Of a DNA stretch of 64,000 nucleotides, positions 55,271 through 60,567 are shown piece by piece. Origin of the DNA: Stratiolaelaps scimitus (lineage: Eukaryota; Arthropoda; Arachnida; Mesostigmata; Laelapidae); assembly GCA_019614645.1 (NCBI GenBank), contig JABWDB010000013.1:7021501-7085500 (forward strand), given 5' to 3'. The notes beneath the pieces are model-generated. The model was not told where the DNA came from, did not search any database, and saw nothing but the letters and a program-made list of their open reading frames with translations. Within the stretch, counting starts at the first letter, position 1. Each line of letters opens with the position of its first letter. A program made the position numbers and the translations under genes.

Positions 55271-57116
55271 TTGATAGATTACCACACATGCAATGATGTA
55301 TACGGCTAGTATGCGTAGAGCGAATGTGGCTGAAAAGCTGGGAATCGTAATATAATTGTATTTAGGCCATTCGTTCAGGGGGGGGGGGGGGGCGGGGGGC
55401 TTTTACTAAATAGAAAGCGAACCTTAAAAGGTCTCTAATTTGTTCGTCTCATTCCATTATGGTTCATCGTCACGTCTCGACACTCCTGAACCACGATTGA
55501 CACTCCTGAATGATTCAGTCCGCGAGGAGGACGAGCCTGTGAAGACGATCGCGGGCATCGAGCAAACAAAGTTCATCATTATCGCTGGCGGCGTCGGAGC
55601 ACTATTGTTGCTCATTTTCCTTCAGGCGTGCTGCATGCTCTGCAGAGAACGCAAAAATCGCGCCAAAGTCGCCAATCGGGTATGTGTGTTTGCAAGGTCG
55701 CCGTTCAAAGGAAAACGAATCAAAGGCTTAATATGACTGCTGTACATTTGCTGTGTACTGCGGCCGCGGTGACGATGCCAAAGAGAGAAAGAGAGAGGGA
55801 GAGAAAGAGGATGTTGTGGTCCTGAAATAAGCAGTTCATATTATTATCGGTCGTGAAACCATTGGCCTTGTGAATTTTTTCAGTGCAATTGTTACAAGAG
55901 CCCTAGTGAGATATGAATATCTTCAGGAATCGGAGTATCGAACTGAAGCAACTGTAGCAGTAATCATTTAAAAAATCGTGCTTTTTTCCCTAAAGAAATT
56001 CATTCATAAAAGTATTGAAAATTATCTAGCATAACTTTGGGCATTGTGATACGTAGATTTGGAAAATCTACGAATATTGAAAGTAACTCACAAGTAGTAA
56101 TTTCATGTCATGCAACGACACCCATTAGTTGAACTCAGAATTCATTGCGTTCATATGCGCCTCGCGTCGCATGCGAATAATTTTGATGTTACAGGAAAAA
56201 CTTCTAATGGGACCCAATTGGAAGGATTACTCCGCCACATCAAACTACAGCTACGAGAACTTTGCCGTAAAGGACGACTCGCCTACAATGGAAGCCCCGC
56301 CAATGCGGCACAACGGAAATGGCCACCACAAGGGTAACGGACACATGCAGCAACAGCAGCAGCCGCAATCGGGCACACAGCATCCCCCAGCTAATGGTAG
56401 CAGAACGCACGGTACGTCATTAAGTAAGGACAGTGTGGTTGTAATTGCTCCTGCGAATACGGTGGATAGCCTTGACGATCCGGCAGACGCTGTGCGATAC
56501 TTCGACTGTGTATATAATGATAATTATAATTATTATTTATTCAATGAACTTTCCGGCCAGTCAATGCTGGCCGACACTCCTGATTGAATTTTCTTATTCC
56601 GAGCTCGGCCATCCAATTGAGATGCTACCTGTCGAGATGGTACAATAGGTGGAAGGTCAACATATGTTTGTTTGTAGTAAAACCAAATTGACGATTATTT
56701 TGTTTAGAACAGGACAGGATATTAGGAGATACTGAGTTATATATTATAGCTGTAATTGCATGTGTGTTCTTAGTACAGACACACAAACACACATACGCAT
56801 GCTACACCGTATACGATGATACGCCGAACAGCGAGCTTATTCGAATAAAGAGTATCTTGTTGTCAATACCGTTTGCTCTCGTATTAAAGATCGCCGCCCG
56901 CCTCACCAGAGCCGAGATCGTCTGGATGGGCCATCCCGGCCCGGGCCACGGGACTATCCCATGCGAGAGCGATCAATGCCACGCCCTGCGGAGCGTGCAT
57001 CACGTCCGACGAGTCAAGCAGAAAGCAATCCAGATTTCTACTTTATGCCATCGCAACGGCGGTACTCGGGCGAGGTGGTCCGAGTATTCGTTGACAACCC
57101 CGATTACAAGCTCTAA
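4476..57116 (+). CDS. Large type I membrane protein with LPMO-like, EGF, three DOMON and SEA domains (N-terminus missing)
   Basis: Fifteen exons join in a single frame: 4476-4653, 5029-5099, 20303-20394, 22889-23120, 24959-25108, 25683-25751, 35822-37239, 40600-40817, 51684-51939, 53201-54234, 54505-54752, 54911-55172, 55519-55679, 56195-56411 and 56890-57116 (stop). They give about 1,610 residues. Domain order by residue: LPMO-like beta region about 1-165, EGF modules about 165-235, DOMON 1 about 240-800 (split by SEPEPK repeats at about 311-647), DOMON 2 about 812-990, SEPEPK linker about 996-1071, DOMON 3 about 1075-1239, Pro/Glu linker and SEA-like domain about 1240-1409, TM helix about 1428-1450, then a tail of about 160 residues. 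DOMON domains bind heme or sugars in known families, and SEA domains occur in mucin-like surface proteins. A cell-surface or matrix receptor is inferred. No signal peptide exon was found, and the start of the first listed exon is uncertain. I cannot name an orthologue. Confidence 0.85.
5029..5099 (+). CDS. Exon 2: beta strand with PHRGGY junction
   Basis: A strong acceptor (GGTTTTCAG) precedes an exon reading [20 protein letters not shown] then PHR. The donor AGG|GTTCGT is weak at positions +3 and +4. The next exon continues GGYKVELLD. The combined pattern, hydrophobic strand, then His, one or two residues, Gly and aromatic, then another strand, resembles the second copper-brace histidine region of AA10/AA15 LPMOs (HxGY/F). 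That likeness is inferred by eye. Confidence 0.7.
10482..10519. repeat. (TA)n microsatellite
   Basis: Interrupted once by ATG, otherwise TA dinucleotides. Confidence 0.9.
10656..10729 (-). CDS. Isolated exon-like segment
   Basis: On the minus strand an acceptor (ACAGCCCCACACACAG) and a donor (GCGAC|GTAAAT) bracket 74 bp. One frame reads [20 protein letters not shown]. The composition looks coding and the splice sites are good, but no partner exon was found nearby. It may belong to another nested gene or be chance. Confidence 0.2.
12650..12692. repeat. CAG/CAA trinucleotide tract
   Basis: Imperfect CAG followed by CAA units. It gives a spurious open frame through Ser and Asn runs. Confidence 0.85.
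13063..13140. repeat. CTG and CGG/CGA trinucleotide tracts
   Basis: A (CTG)n run at 13067-13088 is followed by GGCGAC repeats. All six frames around it stay open because of the triplet periodicity. Confidence 0.85.
15268..15291. repeat. (TGAT)n tetranucleotide microsatellite
   Basis: Five to six consecutive TGAT units. Confidence 0.9.
16301..16340. repeat. (TA)20 microsatellite
   Basis: Forty bases of uninterrupted TA. Confidence 0.95.
17868..17926. repeat. Compound (TC)n(TA)n microsatellite
   Basis: A CT-rich run with one interruption is followed directly by about ten TA units. Confidence 0.9.
19711..19785. repeat. Long (TA)n microsatellite
   Basis: About 75 bases of TA with one G interruption near the end, just upstream of host exon 3. 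Confidence 0.95.
19960..20028. repeat. Long (TA)n microsatellite
   Basis: About 69 bases of TA. Together with the tract at 19711-19785 it frames a 170 bp AT-rich segment 300 bases before exon 3. Confidence 0.95.
20303..20394 (+). CDS. Exon 3: GGYKVELLD strand segment
   Basis: Acceptor GCATTTCAG and donor AAC|GTAAGT flank thirty codons reading [13 protein letters not shown], then [15 protein letters not shown]. The entry phase is 0 and the exit phase 2, matching both neighbours. It lies 15 kb from exon 2. It forms part of the LPMO-like or carbohydrate-binding beta sandwich. Confidence 0.75.
21043..21075. repeat. (TA)n microsatellite
   Basis: Thirty-three bases of TA in the intron after exon 3. 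Confidence 0.9.
22539..22580. repeat. Compound (TA)n(GA)n microsatellite
   Basis: TA units change to GA units at 22563, about 310 bases before exon 4. Confidence 0.9.
22889..23120 (+). CDS. Exon 4: end of the LPMO-like domain and first EGF-like module
   Basis: Acceptor TTCTTCAG and donor AAG|GTGAGT. The first half reads [19 protein letters not shown] and [10 protein letters not shown]. The spacing CxxC...WG...CxDIxI resembles the C-terminal part of AA10/AA15 LPMO domains. The second half ([15 protein letters not shown]...GNVCQYK) is an EGF-like C-terminal half. No other frame stays open across the exon with compatible phases. Confidence 0.85.
23121..24958. other. Intron between exons 4 and 5
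   Basis: CAA/GTT triplet runs occur at 23530-23560 and 23685-23705, and a C-run at 24053-24064. No coding exon is evident. Confidence 0.7.
24959..25108 (+). CDS. Exon 5: EGF-like module
   Basis: Fifty codons with phase 0 at both ends, acceptor TTTCGCAG and donor CTG|GTGAGC. Cysteines are placed as in an EGF module: [15 protein letters not shown], then [13 protein letters not shown]. The canonical CxC....GWxGxxC ending is present. The module is continuous with the preceding one. Confidence 0.9.
25109..25682. other. Intron between exons 5 and 6 (574 bp)
   Basis: No coding sequence or repeat of note was seen. Confidence 0.7.
25683..25751 (+). CDS. Exon 6: start of DOMON domain 1
   Basis: A 23-codon exon (acceptor TTTTTACAG, donor GAG|GTGAGT, phase 0 both sides). 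It reads [11 protein letters not shown], then [10 protein letters not shown], a typical opening strand of a DOMON domain (LYWKV). The domain resumes in the next exon after a 10 kb intron. Confidence 0.85.
25906..25985 (+). mobile_element. SINE-like 3' end, copy A, with (CTTAC)n tail
   Basis: This copy shares the segment TGACATATAAGAGAACTTAA and then CAGTTCCTTTAATAAA with 52248-52328. It ends in CCTTACCTTACC repeats. A GGTTCGAATAC sequence, resembling a pol III B box, lies just upstream at 25890-25900. Two copies with the same 3' body and a short tandem tail indicate a dispersed retroposon. Confidence 0.55.
25986..26330 (-). pseudogene. Frame-broken coding remnant, possibly a retroelement
   Basis: On the minus strand one frame reads [16 protein letters not shown] and [14 protein letters not shown]. 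After about 26215 coding-like sequence continues in another frame as [19 protein letters not shown] and [12 protein letters not shown]. An in-frame stop lies further upstream. The change of frame without splice sites suggests a decayed copy. The family is not recognised. It abuts the SINE-like tail at 25985. Confidence 0.3.
27230..27302 (-). mobile_element. tRNA-like (SINE-head-like) segment
   Basis: On the minus strand, GAGCTCGGTGGTGC resembles a tRNA A box and GAGTTTGATCTCC, about 30 bases on, a B box. After it comes CATCGTTGCA. The segment lacks a full acceptor stem and a recognisable anticodon arm, so it is not called a tRNA gene. Confidence 0.35.
29519..29602. repeat. Dispersed repeat, copy 1
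   Basis: About 84 bases align with 61889-61970 at roughly 70-75 percent by eye. Shared blocks include CCGCT.AACGTG, TACATCTAA and CAATAGAATA-like sequence. Neither copy keeps a long open frame. It is probably a fragment of an interspersed element. Confidence 0.45.
31063..31111. repeat. Near-perfect hairpin, 21 bp stem and 7 base loop
   Basis: Arms 31063-31083 and 31091-31111 are complementary with one mismatch (CATGCTAGATCTATACTATA on the left), around the loop TAATGCT. The arms are AT-rich, but the match is far longer than expected by chance. Confidence 0.7.
31281..31335. repeat. (GGC)n then (AAC)n-type triplet tract
   Basis: GGTGGCGGCGGC units change to CGACAACAACAGC. It is a GC-rich island within an AT-rich intron. 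Confidence 0.85.
33549..33700. repeat. Long inverted repeat (58 bp arms), MITE-like
   Basis: Arms 33549-33606 and 33643-33700 are reverse complements with about 8 mismatches in 58, separated by a 36 bp A/T-rich spacer. Weaker complementarity extends outwards (GTGTTAAAAT on the left, ATTTTTTTACAC on the right). The whole unit is about 180 bp, the size of a foldback MITE. A pre-miRNA-like transcript is an alternative. Confidence 0.7.
35822..37239 (+). CDS. Exon 7: DOMON 1 core interrupted by a SEPEPK repeat tract
   Basis: This 1,418 bp exon starts after TGTCTTTTCAG and ends AG|GTTTGT (phase 2). The first 40 codons ([29 protein letters not shown]) are DOMON strands. About 335 codons of acidic/proline repeats follow, mainly SEPEPK units with early serine/aspartate-rich blocks ([10 protein letters not shown]). 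The DOMON fold then resumes with [17 protein letters not shown] and [15 protein letters not shown]. The repeat therefore sits in the loop between the GW strand and the DxVIG strand. The opposite strand is also open here, but it is a simple repeat shadow. Confidence 0.93.
35960..36968 (+). repeat. SEPEPK-coding tandem repeat (18 bp unit)
   Basis: The coding strand repeats degenerate 18 bp units of Ser-Glu-Pro-Glu-Pro-Lys/Asn. Around 36654-36762 the units are nearly identical at DNA level (AAGTCAGAGCCTGAACCT), which suggests recent expansion by slippage or unequal exchange. Earlier units differ at third positions while keeping the amino acids, which points to selection on the peptide. Spurious frames are open on both strands. 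Confidence 0.95.
37299..37304 (-). terminator. Candidate poly(A) signal for the nested transporter
   Basis: AATAAA on the minus strand, about 163 bases past the TAA of the transporter and 60 bases short of host exon 7. Position and spacing are plausible. Usage is inferred. Confidence 0.35.
37467..38942 (-). CDS. Intronless 12-helix MFS-like transporter nested in an intron
   Basis: An uninterrupted 491-codon frame runs from ATG at 38942 (context AAGATGG, a good Kozak match) to TAA at 37467. It starts [18 protein letters not shown]. Six hydrophobic helices are followed by a charged loop of about 100 residues ([16 protein letters not shown], then acidic), then six more helices ending AVTALLI. 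This 6+6 layout with a long central loop is typical of major facilitator proteins. No family signature is recognisable to me, so the substrate is unknown. The frame stays open upstream to a TTG at 38993 without another ATG. The gene lies in the intron between exons 7 and 8 of the host gene, antisense to it. A lone exon suggests a retrocopy origin or secondary intron loss; an upstream non-coding exon cannot be excluded. Confidence 0.75.
   Translation of the reverse strand: MGWYFSVVVFANVCYALGCSVGFLDAFVQTLFVNDGGVNARPIAGFMYLLLSSVPWLFTAVSMHFAERSVLKWFSKKLFVQLLLLLLGGGIYVGSTVSRAVPIAVAAQFAGLHLLASMIFSLLMSVINDCLTTEGGIGKQAFAWGVFIKAYMLGVGQGSALVAGIATYRMPFMVLSFQGFSPVWALILLTLKSVPRTTSSDASKKTDAIKDGKKRLESKQTESAPKEQENDATDGSVVKNRTSRKSRETKDKKNLNAKTSDDNKVENSVAATSEPAADEGDDGKHEPARGDMLPLWTKLGHILWMSGPLLFYLSLRHIPELLVKSEFGPVYLTRMNVHPVAALLGFIIAGYSVAGVGILLAAIIVSPKKISAYLRYSGSVAPLILIYFVFAALRLVPDSALAPWAIFVMVLNQIVAAIETCMVMLYFLQQNAQLPANMRLTHIALLGTTHKLANCVLYPMIGTAVALSGAEMGAIVYAGVVAVVAVTALLI
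38943..40599. other. Intron portion upstream of the nested transporter
   Basis: It should include the promoter of the minus-strand transporter, but no motif stands out. A plus-strand frame at 39424-39702 looks mildly coding and has no ATG start. Confidence 0.5.
40600..40817 (+). CDS. Exon 8: end of DOMON 1
   Basis: Acceptor GTATTTCAG and donor CTCA|GTAAGT. The split arginine codon AG|G joins exon 7. It encodes [15 protein letters not shown], then DVIWAQGQ, the closing DOMON strands (VIWAxG also ends DOMON domains of the dopamine beta-hydroxylase family). A basic/acidic stretch, [16 protein letters not shown], follows. The exit phase of 1 matches exon 9. Confidence 0.9.
41215..41246. repeat. 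(TA)n microsatellite
   Basis: Thirty-two bases of TA in the intron after exon 8. Confidence 0.9.
44680..44717. repeat. (TA)n microsatellite
   Basis: Thirty-eight bases of TA, uninterrupted. Confidence 0.9.
45887..46615 (-). CDS. Single-exon protein of unknown family nested in an intron
   Basis: The frame from ATG 46615 to TGA 45887 encodes 242 residues: [58 protein letters not shown], ending KPHHHHP. It has several cysteines and alternating beta-like strands, no obvious TM helix and no signal peptide. The frame continues upstream of the ATG ([14 protein letters not shown]) to a TAG at about 46668. A pyrimidine-rich tract ending in AAAGATAG lies just beyond, so this may instead be the last exon of a longer gene. 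The opposite strand is open for 320 codons, but its composition looks like an antisense shadow. It lies in the 10.9 kb intron between host exons 8 and 9. I do not recognise the family. Confidence 0.5.
   Translation of the reverse strand: MTQGAREFGTTEVKVNRVKNEVTIDDLRVQDIDGRLENHEMAVIGTHVDRRVIPGFMYRVRVIGSPSYLFNGQPLLLENVGRGYGKRITFESESRNEPCNYFYSDTAPEGYAFTPVAVRVRDQLDILPISGSSHGDKSCGRLQVVNLTRPQREISIRLGEDGRTLWKSFEVHFTAKVLSANDLLLSCKVRSWTSIDCIGICHVVKKRGSKRAEIDHVDLKVGSCLAGFKLVPPSTKPHHHHP
47066..47091. repeat. (GA)13 microsatellite
   Basis: Twenty-six bases of GA inside a CG-rich stretch about 450 bases upstream (minus strand) of the nested gene at 45.9 kb. Confidence 0.9.
47427..47452. repeat. (TA)13 microsatellite
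   Basis: Twenty-six bases of TA, uninterrupted. Confidence 0.9.
48793..48856 (+). mobile_element. tRNA-like (SINE-head-like) segment
   Basis: TAGCGTGGTGGCG (A-box-like) is followed by GAGTTCAAGGTTTCC (B-box-like) and CATCGTTAGCA. The last part resembles the minus-strand segment at 27.2 kb. A complete cloverleaf is not evident. Confidence 0.3.
51684..51939 (+). CDS. Exon 9: first half of DOMON 2
   Basis: Acceptor TTCTATCAG and donor GATGC|GTGAGT (phase 2). It reads [19 protein letters not shown], then [20 protein letters not shown] and [13 protein letters not shown]. The pattern WxGVxFS...M..SDAIVGW is a clear DOMON core. It closely parallels the third DOMON in exon 10. Confidence 0.95.
51940..53200. 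other. Intron splitting DOMON 2 (1.26 kb)
   Basis: It contains the SINE-like copy B and a GA-rich run at about 53073-53098. No coding sequence. Confidence 0.7.
52248..52328 (+). mobile_element. SINE-like 3' end, copy B, with (CTTTAC)n tail
   Basis: It matches copy A (25906-25985) over about 65 bases with one short insertion, and ends in a slightly different tandem tail, CTTTACCTTTACC. The sequence upstream does not match, so one or both copies are 5'-truncated. Confidence 0.55.
53201..54234 (+). CDS. Exon 10: second half of DOMON 2, SEPEPK linker and complete DOMON 3
   Basis: Acceptor TATATTCCAG and donor TGCA|GTAAGT. It finishes DOMON 2 ([27 protein letters not shown]) and runs through about 75 residues of SEPEPK repeats (53506-53730). 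It then contains a whole DOMON 3: [47 protein letters not shown] and [11 protein letters not shown]. Both DOMONs end in a shared motif of the type TPxVSxxxxCIxxC. Confidence 0.96.
53506..53730 (+). repeat. Second SEPEPK-coding tandem repeat
   Basis: About twelve units of the same hexapeptide lie between DOMON 2 and DOMON 3. The prevailing DNA unit here is GAGCCTAAATCCGAGCCT, differing from the exon 7 tract in codon choice (AAATCCGAG against AAGTCAGAG). The two tracts therefore expanded separately. Confidence 0.95.
54505..54752 (+). CDS. Exon 11: Pro/Glu linker and start of SEA-like domain
   Basis: Acceptor ATATTGCAG and donor TCG|GTGAGA. It starts with a PEPEPEP-type linker and continues [19 protein letters not shown], then [14 protein letters not shown]. 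The strand-helix pattern, with a Y..L...I helix, is typical of the first half of a SEA domain. The exit phase is 0. Confidence 0.85.
54911..55172 (+). CDS. Exon 12: remainder of SEA-like domain
   Basis: Acceptor TTCTTTCTAG and donor AATG|GTGCGT. It reads [46 protein letters not shown] and [10 protein letters not shown], the strand-helix-strand layout of a SEA domain. The self-cleavage G-S[V/I]VV motif of mucin-type SEA domains is absent. Confidence 0.9.
55240..55269. repeat. (TA)n microsatellite
   Basis: Thirty bases of TA between exons 12 and 13. Confidence 0.9.
55519..55679 (+). CDS. Exon 13: transmembrane segment
   Basis: Acceptor TGATTCAG and donor CGG|GTATGT. An acidic juxtamembrane stretch (REEDEPVKT) precedes a hydrophobic helix, [25 protein letters not shown] and the basic stop-transfer sequence RERKNRAK follow, giving a type I orientation. 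The cysteines beside the membrane are possible acylation sites. Entry phase 1, exit phase 0. Confidence 0.9.
56195..56411 (+). CDS. Exon 14: cytoplasmic tail, Gln/His rich
   Basis: Acceptor TGATGTTACAG and donor CACG|GTACGT. It reads [18 protein letters not shown], then YENFAVKDD, and a Gly/His/Gln-rich segment with five consecutive glutamines. Several tyrosines lie in acidic contexts. If the donor were not used, the frame would run on to a stop at about 56587. Confidence 0.88.
56412..56889. other. Intron between exons 14 and 15
   Basis: The exon 14 frame stays open to about 56587, so a read-through isoform with about 58 extra residues is formally possible. Otherwise AT-rich. Confidence 0.6.
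56890..57116 (+). CDS. Exon 15: C-terminal tail with NPxY-type motif and stop codon
   Basis: An acceptor (CTCGTATTAAAG) in the correct phase opens an Arg/Pro-rich tail. It continues [10 protein letters not shown] and [19 protein letters not shown] to a TAA at 57114-57116. NPDY fits the NPxY consensus bound by PTB-domain adaptors and clathrin adaptors, and NPDF lies 21 residues earlier. Function in endocytosis or signalling is inferred only from the motif. Confidence 0.85.
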
Positions 57117-57375
57117 TAGGTGCCATTATTATTACTACAATATGCATACGTTGATTGATAGTGTCCACTGATCACAGTGCCTGCACTCGACCGACTGTTC
57201 GTTCAACTTAACAATAACAGCAACAGCAGAACGCAACAGAGAAACAAATAGCAAAGGAGTTCAGAATGAAACTCCAACAACGGCAAGCAGCAATAGTGAC
57301 GATTCAGCGGCTGCTGAATCACCGGATCTGTACCCTTGCGCGTCGAGCAAATGGTTTTCGCCAACTGATTTGTAG

Positions 57376-57551
57376 CTCAGACCGGATCAAGCGCTGTTGG
57401 TCCAAACATCGGTGTGTATCTGTCCTCGGAGGAAGGTCAGAGCTCGAGACGGGAGCGACAACACGGGAGGCGAGGAGAGTACTCATTGTCACACGGCATC
57501 TACTCAGAAATACGACGAGAAACGCAGATGCGTATTACGCGATACACATAA
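57376..57551 (+). CDS. Possible alternative last exon of the DOMON/SEA gene
   Basis: An acceptor-like site (AACTGATTTGTAG) precedes a frame that accepts the phase-1 donor of exon 14. It reads QTGSSAVGPNIGVYLSSEEG, then GEYSLSHGIYSEIRRETQMR, and stops with TAA at 57549-57551. The composition (acidic and basic patches, spaced tyrosines) looks coding, and it would replace the NPDY tail. It could equally be part of the 3' UTR of the main transcript. A cDNA would decide. Confidence 0.4.
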
Positions 57552-58505
57552 CGGCGAACGAATCCAGAGGCAGATATGGGGTCGATAGATGGGGTCGAAG
57601 TTCTGGAGAAGCTACATCAGGCCGCCCGGTAAGCCACCACGGATCGTGGGCCTAATGACGTGAGAAGAGTTTTTGAGAACAGGGAAAGACGAGGACGGGC
57701 CGGCAGACGTGGAGGGGGCGGGGGAGGGGGGGGGGGGGGCATTCAGAGTAGATCGTATAATTGAGCTTCTTCTTTTGCGCTATTAACACCACACATCATT
57801 AGCGAAGAGTACACGATAGCGAGGCAGAAAAGTCGATAGATATACAGAATCGTCCCTAAGGTCACTCGACAACAATAACAAAAAACGCAAAAAACAACTA
57901 TAATAGTCGCATTTTGTACATAGCATTTCCACACGAACACGGTGGGGGCCGAATCCCCCCGCACAAGTCGCTGTCTAAGCGCCGCGAAGGCCTGCTTATT
58001 CTATCCGGCCGACAAAGGTGAAATATCACTCCCGGACGTACAATGTGAAATTGGAAGAAATTCGCGTATTCGACCATTTGGAAGGGCGAGTTTGTCTGAG
58101 CTAGATTACGATGGGGCTCATTTGTAGCAGTGCGCTAGACAATATCGTAGCAACGAGGGGTTCATTCGGAGACAATCAAGCGCCAACCAGCCGAGATATT
58201 TGCAACGCTCGTGTACAACGGCCTTGTAACTCGTCGTGACGACAAAGTGCTGAAACAGAAGAACAGTAACAGTCAAATATTACTATTATTGTAGGCATCA
58301 TTTATGATGACGCTGAATGATGGCGACGATAATTGAAAGCTGTCGATGAAATGAGAGAAAAACATATTTATTTAACTCAATAAGACAACAACTTCGACCT
58401 AACACAATGTCATTCTACATGACGAAACCTTTGTTACATTCGCCGAATGCCATAAAACGACGACAACTAGAGATCGAAGAAATATTGTTTTGTAAATAAG
58501 CAAAA

Positions 58506-58511
58506 AATAAA
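58506..58511 (+). terminator. Candidate poly(A) signal AATAAA for the DOMON/SEA gene
   Basis: This is the first canonical AATAAA I see downstream of the stop at 57116, in an A/T-rich context. Other sites further on are possible. Confidence 0.35.
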
Positions 58512-58530
58512 TAACGACAATAATGATGAT

Positions 58531-59449
58531 AAATGATATGAACTCAAATATGGAACTTATTCACTGTAGATGCCAAAGATGGTGGAACAATTAATGTTGT
58601 TTGAACATTTTGCCTTTATTGAATTATTGAATGGCTAATTATTGACTTAGTTAGAGCAAAGTAATGCATTTTGTTCGTGTGAAGCAGTTTTTTTGTGAGT
58701 TCGGAAGAGAAGTTGATTATGATTTGTTCGTTACACGCGTTACAGGCTGAATACGTTGTGTGTCTTTCGTTAGCTACGCGTGATATAATATGAACTTATT
58801 GGCAAATCATGACAAATGCAGATTTTATTAATTGATTATATTATTGCACGTATAAATTATCATATATACTTCTACGCCTTTCGTCCAGTAGCGCAAAACA
58901 TCGTATCCACAACATACGTCATTTACGTTGCTTTCATGCTCATCTTAATTTAAAAAAAAAAAAAGTAACGGTCAACGAGACAATGAGAACTGATCGTCTT
59001 TCACACAATGATTCTCAATTCATAAATTCGACGTTCGAGCATCACTGTTTCGGATATTACGAATTGCTCCTTTGTTACAGCGACCTCATCGCAGAAACGA
59101 TATCCCCAGTATAACGTAATGCTAGAATCAGTGACCTTCAAGACGTGTCGTTATTCTAGAATTGCGCGATCTGCCGCAGCCGCTGGATCGCGGCGTTCTC
59201 GCCTGAATGCTGACGACACTGGGCTTGAAGCCACGTCCCCGTTCGACATGGTGGTCCAAGATGTACTGGTGCTATTTCTCTGAAATTGGACGGTGGTCGG
59301 ATGAGCGAGTTTCATAGACATAAATATGTGGTGCTTTTCGTTAAGCATATCAATGGCATCTCTACGATTCGGCTATCTCGAGACGAGATAAAGTATTTGT
59401 TTGATTTTTTTTAAGTATTCGTTGTATCACCCGCATATGACATCCTCAG
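58531..59449. other. Intergenic DNA, no clear gene
   Basis: AT-rich. At 59151-59348 both strands are open and the sequence is CG-richer, which could be an exon of either strand. No consistent splice pair was found. Confidence 0.45.
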
Positions 59450-60507
59450 ACGTCCGTGTTGTACACCGTATGTATGCCCCAGTGTCTAGTTGTAGAGTCA
59501 TATTCGTTCACGAGATCCGTGCCAGGGCACCGGGACACCAGGTAAGGGTGAATTTGAACCGGCTATGTATTTTTTTTATCAAAACCATGAGAATCAGCTG
59601 TCAAAGAGAACTTCCCGCTCGGTCGAGCGCAGCAAAAATCGTATAAGGAATTATAAGGATAAGGATTTATAAGGAAGGATATAAGGATCGTATAAGGATA
59701 ATTCATTCCGCCGCAATCTCCCTCGATCGACGAACGGGTCGGCGCTAGTAAATTGACCGTCTCACGTTTTTGTTAAGATTGTGTGCGCCCGATGTAAATG
59801 TCTCGTGTGAATGATCATCTTTGTTTGATAACAGATGCTGCCGACATCTGCTGCTGGACATCTGTTAATAAAATTTCGCGCTAACTAGATTCTCGCCGGA
59901 GTTGGTAGCGACTGGTTCTGCCGGCCAGATTCATGGCATTCTCAGGAGAATTGTGGTGACGCAACTATGGGCGTGTGTGTGTGTATATGTGTCTGTTGTT
60001 TAAGTGCATCGACTGGATGAGACCAATTGTAACCAGTATCAAGCAATCTATACGAGTTGCTCTGATACGCGCAGCAGTTGCTCCATAGATATGTAATCTT
60101 GGGTGTATACATTGTGCTGTTGATCATCGTCGAGTCTACGTTGGAGCACATTGACAGCGGAAAAACCTGCGAACTCTGGACCGTAAGTTGCCAACACATC
60201 CGTTCGGCTTGTACCAAGCTTGTCTACGAGGTCCGTTCAAAAAAGACATGCAAAGCTAACACACGAATATTAGTGATATTCACAGGGCATCGACTGAAAG
60301 TGAAGACACAAAGTTTCACGTCTGAACGGGCACGCGAATCCATCACTCGTATTTATTTGTAAACAATAGTATAGCAAGCCGGGCGCTGTACAGAGCGACA
60401 CTACCAATCCACCACCAGCGATTGCCGCCTCCGCCGCTGCTGTTGCCCCAGTTCCACCTTACCCGACATCCACGTCAACCAATGGATCATCATGGGGAGC
60501 GTTGTGA
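59450..60507 (+). CDS. Last exons of a small single-pass membrane protein gene (tentative)
   Basis: Three exons share phase 0 junctions: 59450-59541 (acceptor ATCCTCAG, donor CAG|GTAAGG), 60078-60182 (acceptor CGCAGCAG, donor ACC|GTAAGT) and 60370-60507 (TGA). The middle exon, open in only one frame, reads LLHRYVILGVYIVLLIIVES and then LEHIDSGKTCELWT, with one hydrophobic helix. The last reads YSKPGAVQSDTTNPPPAIAA, then an Ala/Pro/Ser/Thr-rich end finishing WGAL. An AATAAA follows 55 bases after the stop. Earlier exons were not found. I do not recognise the family, and the first exon's frame is the least certain part. Confidence 0.45.
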
Positions 60508-60561
60508 TGACGCGCAATGGTGACAGCTTGAGTTTATCCACGTACTCAAAATACTAACGAA

Positions 60562-60567
60562 AATAAA
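60562..60567 (+). terminator. Candidate poly(A) signal AATAAA
   Basis: It lies 55 bases after the TGA at 60505-60507 of the tentative membrane-protein gene. This spacing supports a real 3' end there. Confidence 0.4.

Larger units (their letters stand above)
55173..56194. other. Introns around the transmembrane exon
   Basis: The intron before the TM exon (55173-55518) has a (TA)n tract and a G-run at 55378-55399. The one after it (55680-56194) has a GA-rich run at 55782-55809. Nothing else is seen. Confidence 0.7.
57117..58530 (+). other. Probable 3' UTR of the DOMON/SEA gene
   Basis: No further frame is convincing apart from the possible alternative exon inside it. The stretch becomes AT-rich towards 58.5 kb and contains an AATAAA. 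A G-run lies at about 57713-57739. The exact 3' end is inferred. Confidence 0.4.

Noticed and set aside
57266..57655. 129-codon plus-strand frame in the 3' region
   Set aside because: Arg-rich with no signal or domain. A different frame in the same place fits the splice phase of exon 14.
59151..59348. 65-codon minus-strand frame and an overlapping plus frame
   Set aside because: Both strands are open in a short CG-richer stretch. No donor completes a consistent exon on either strand.
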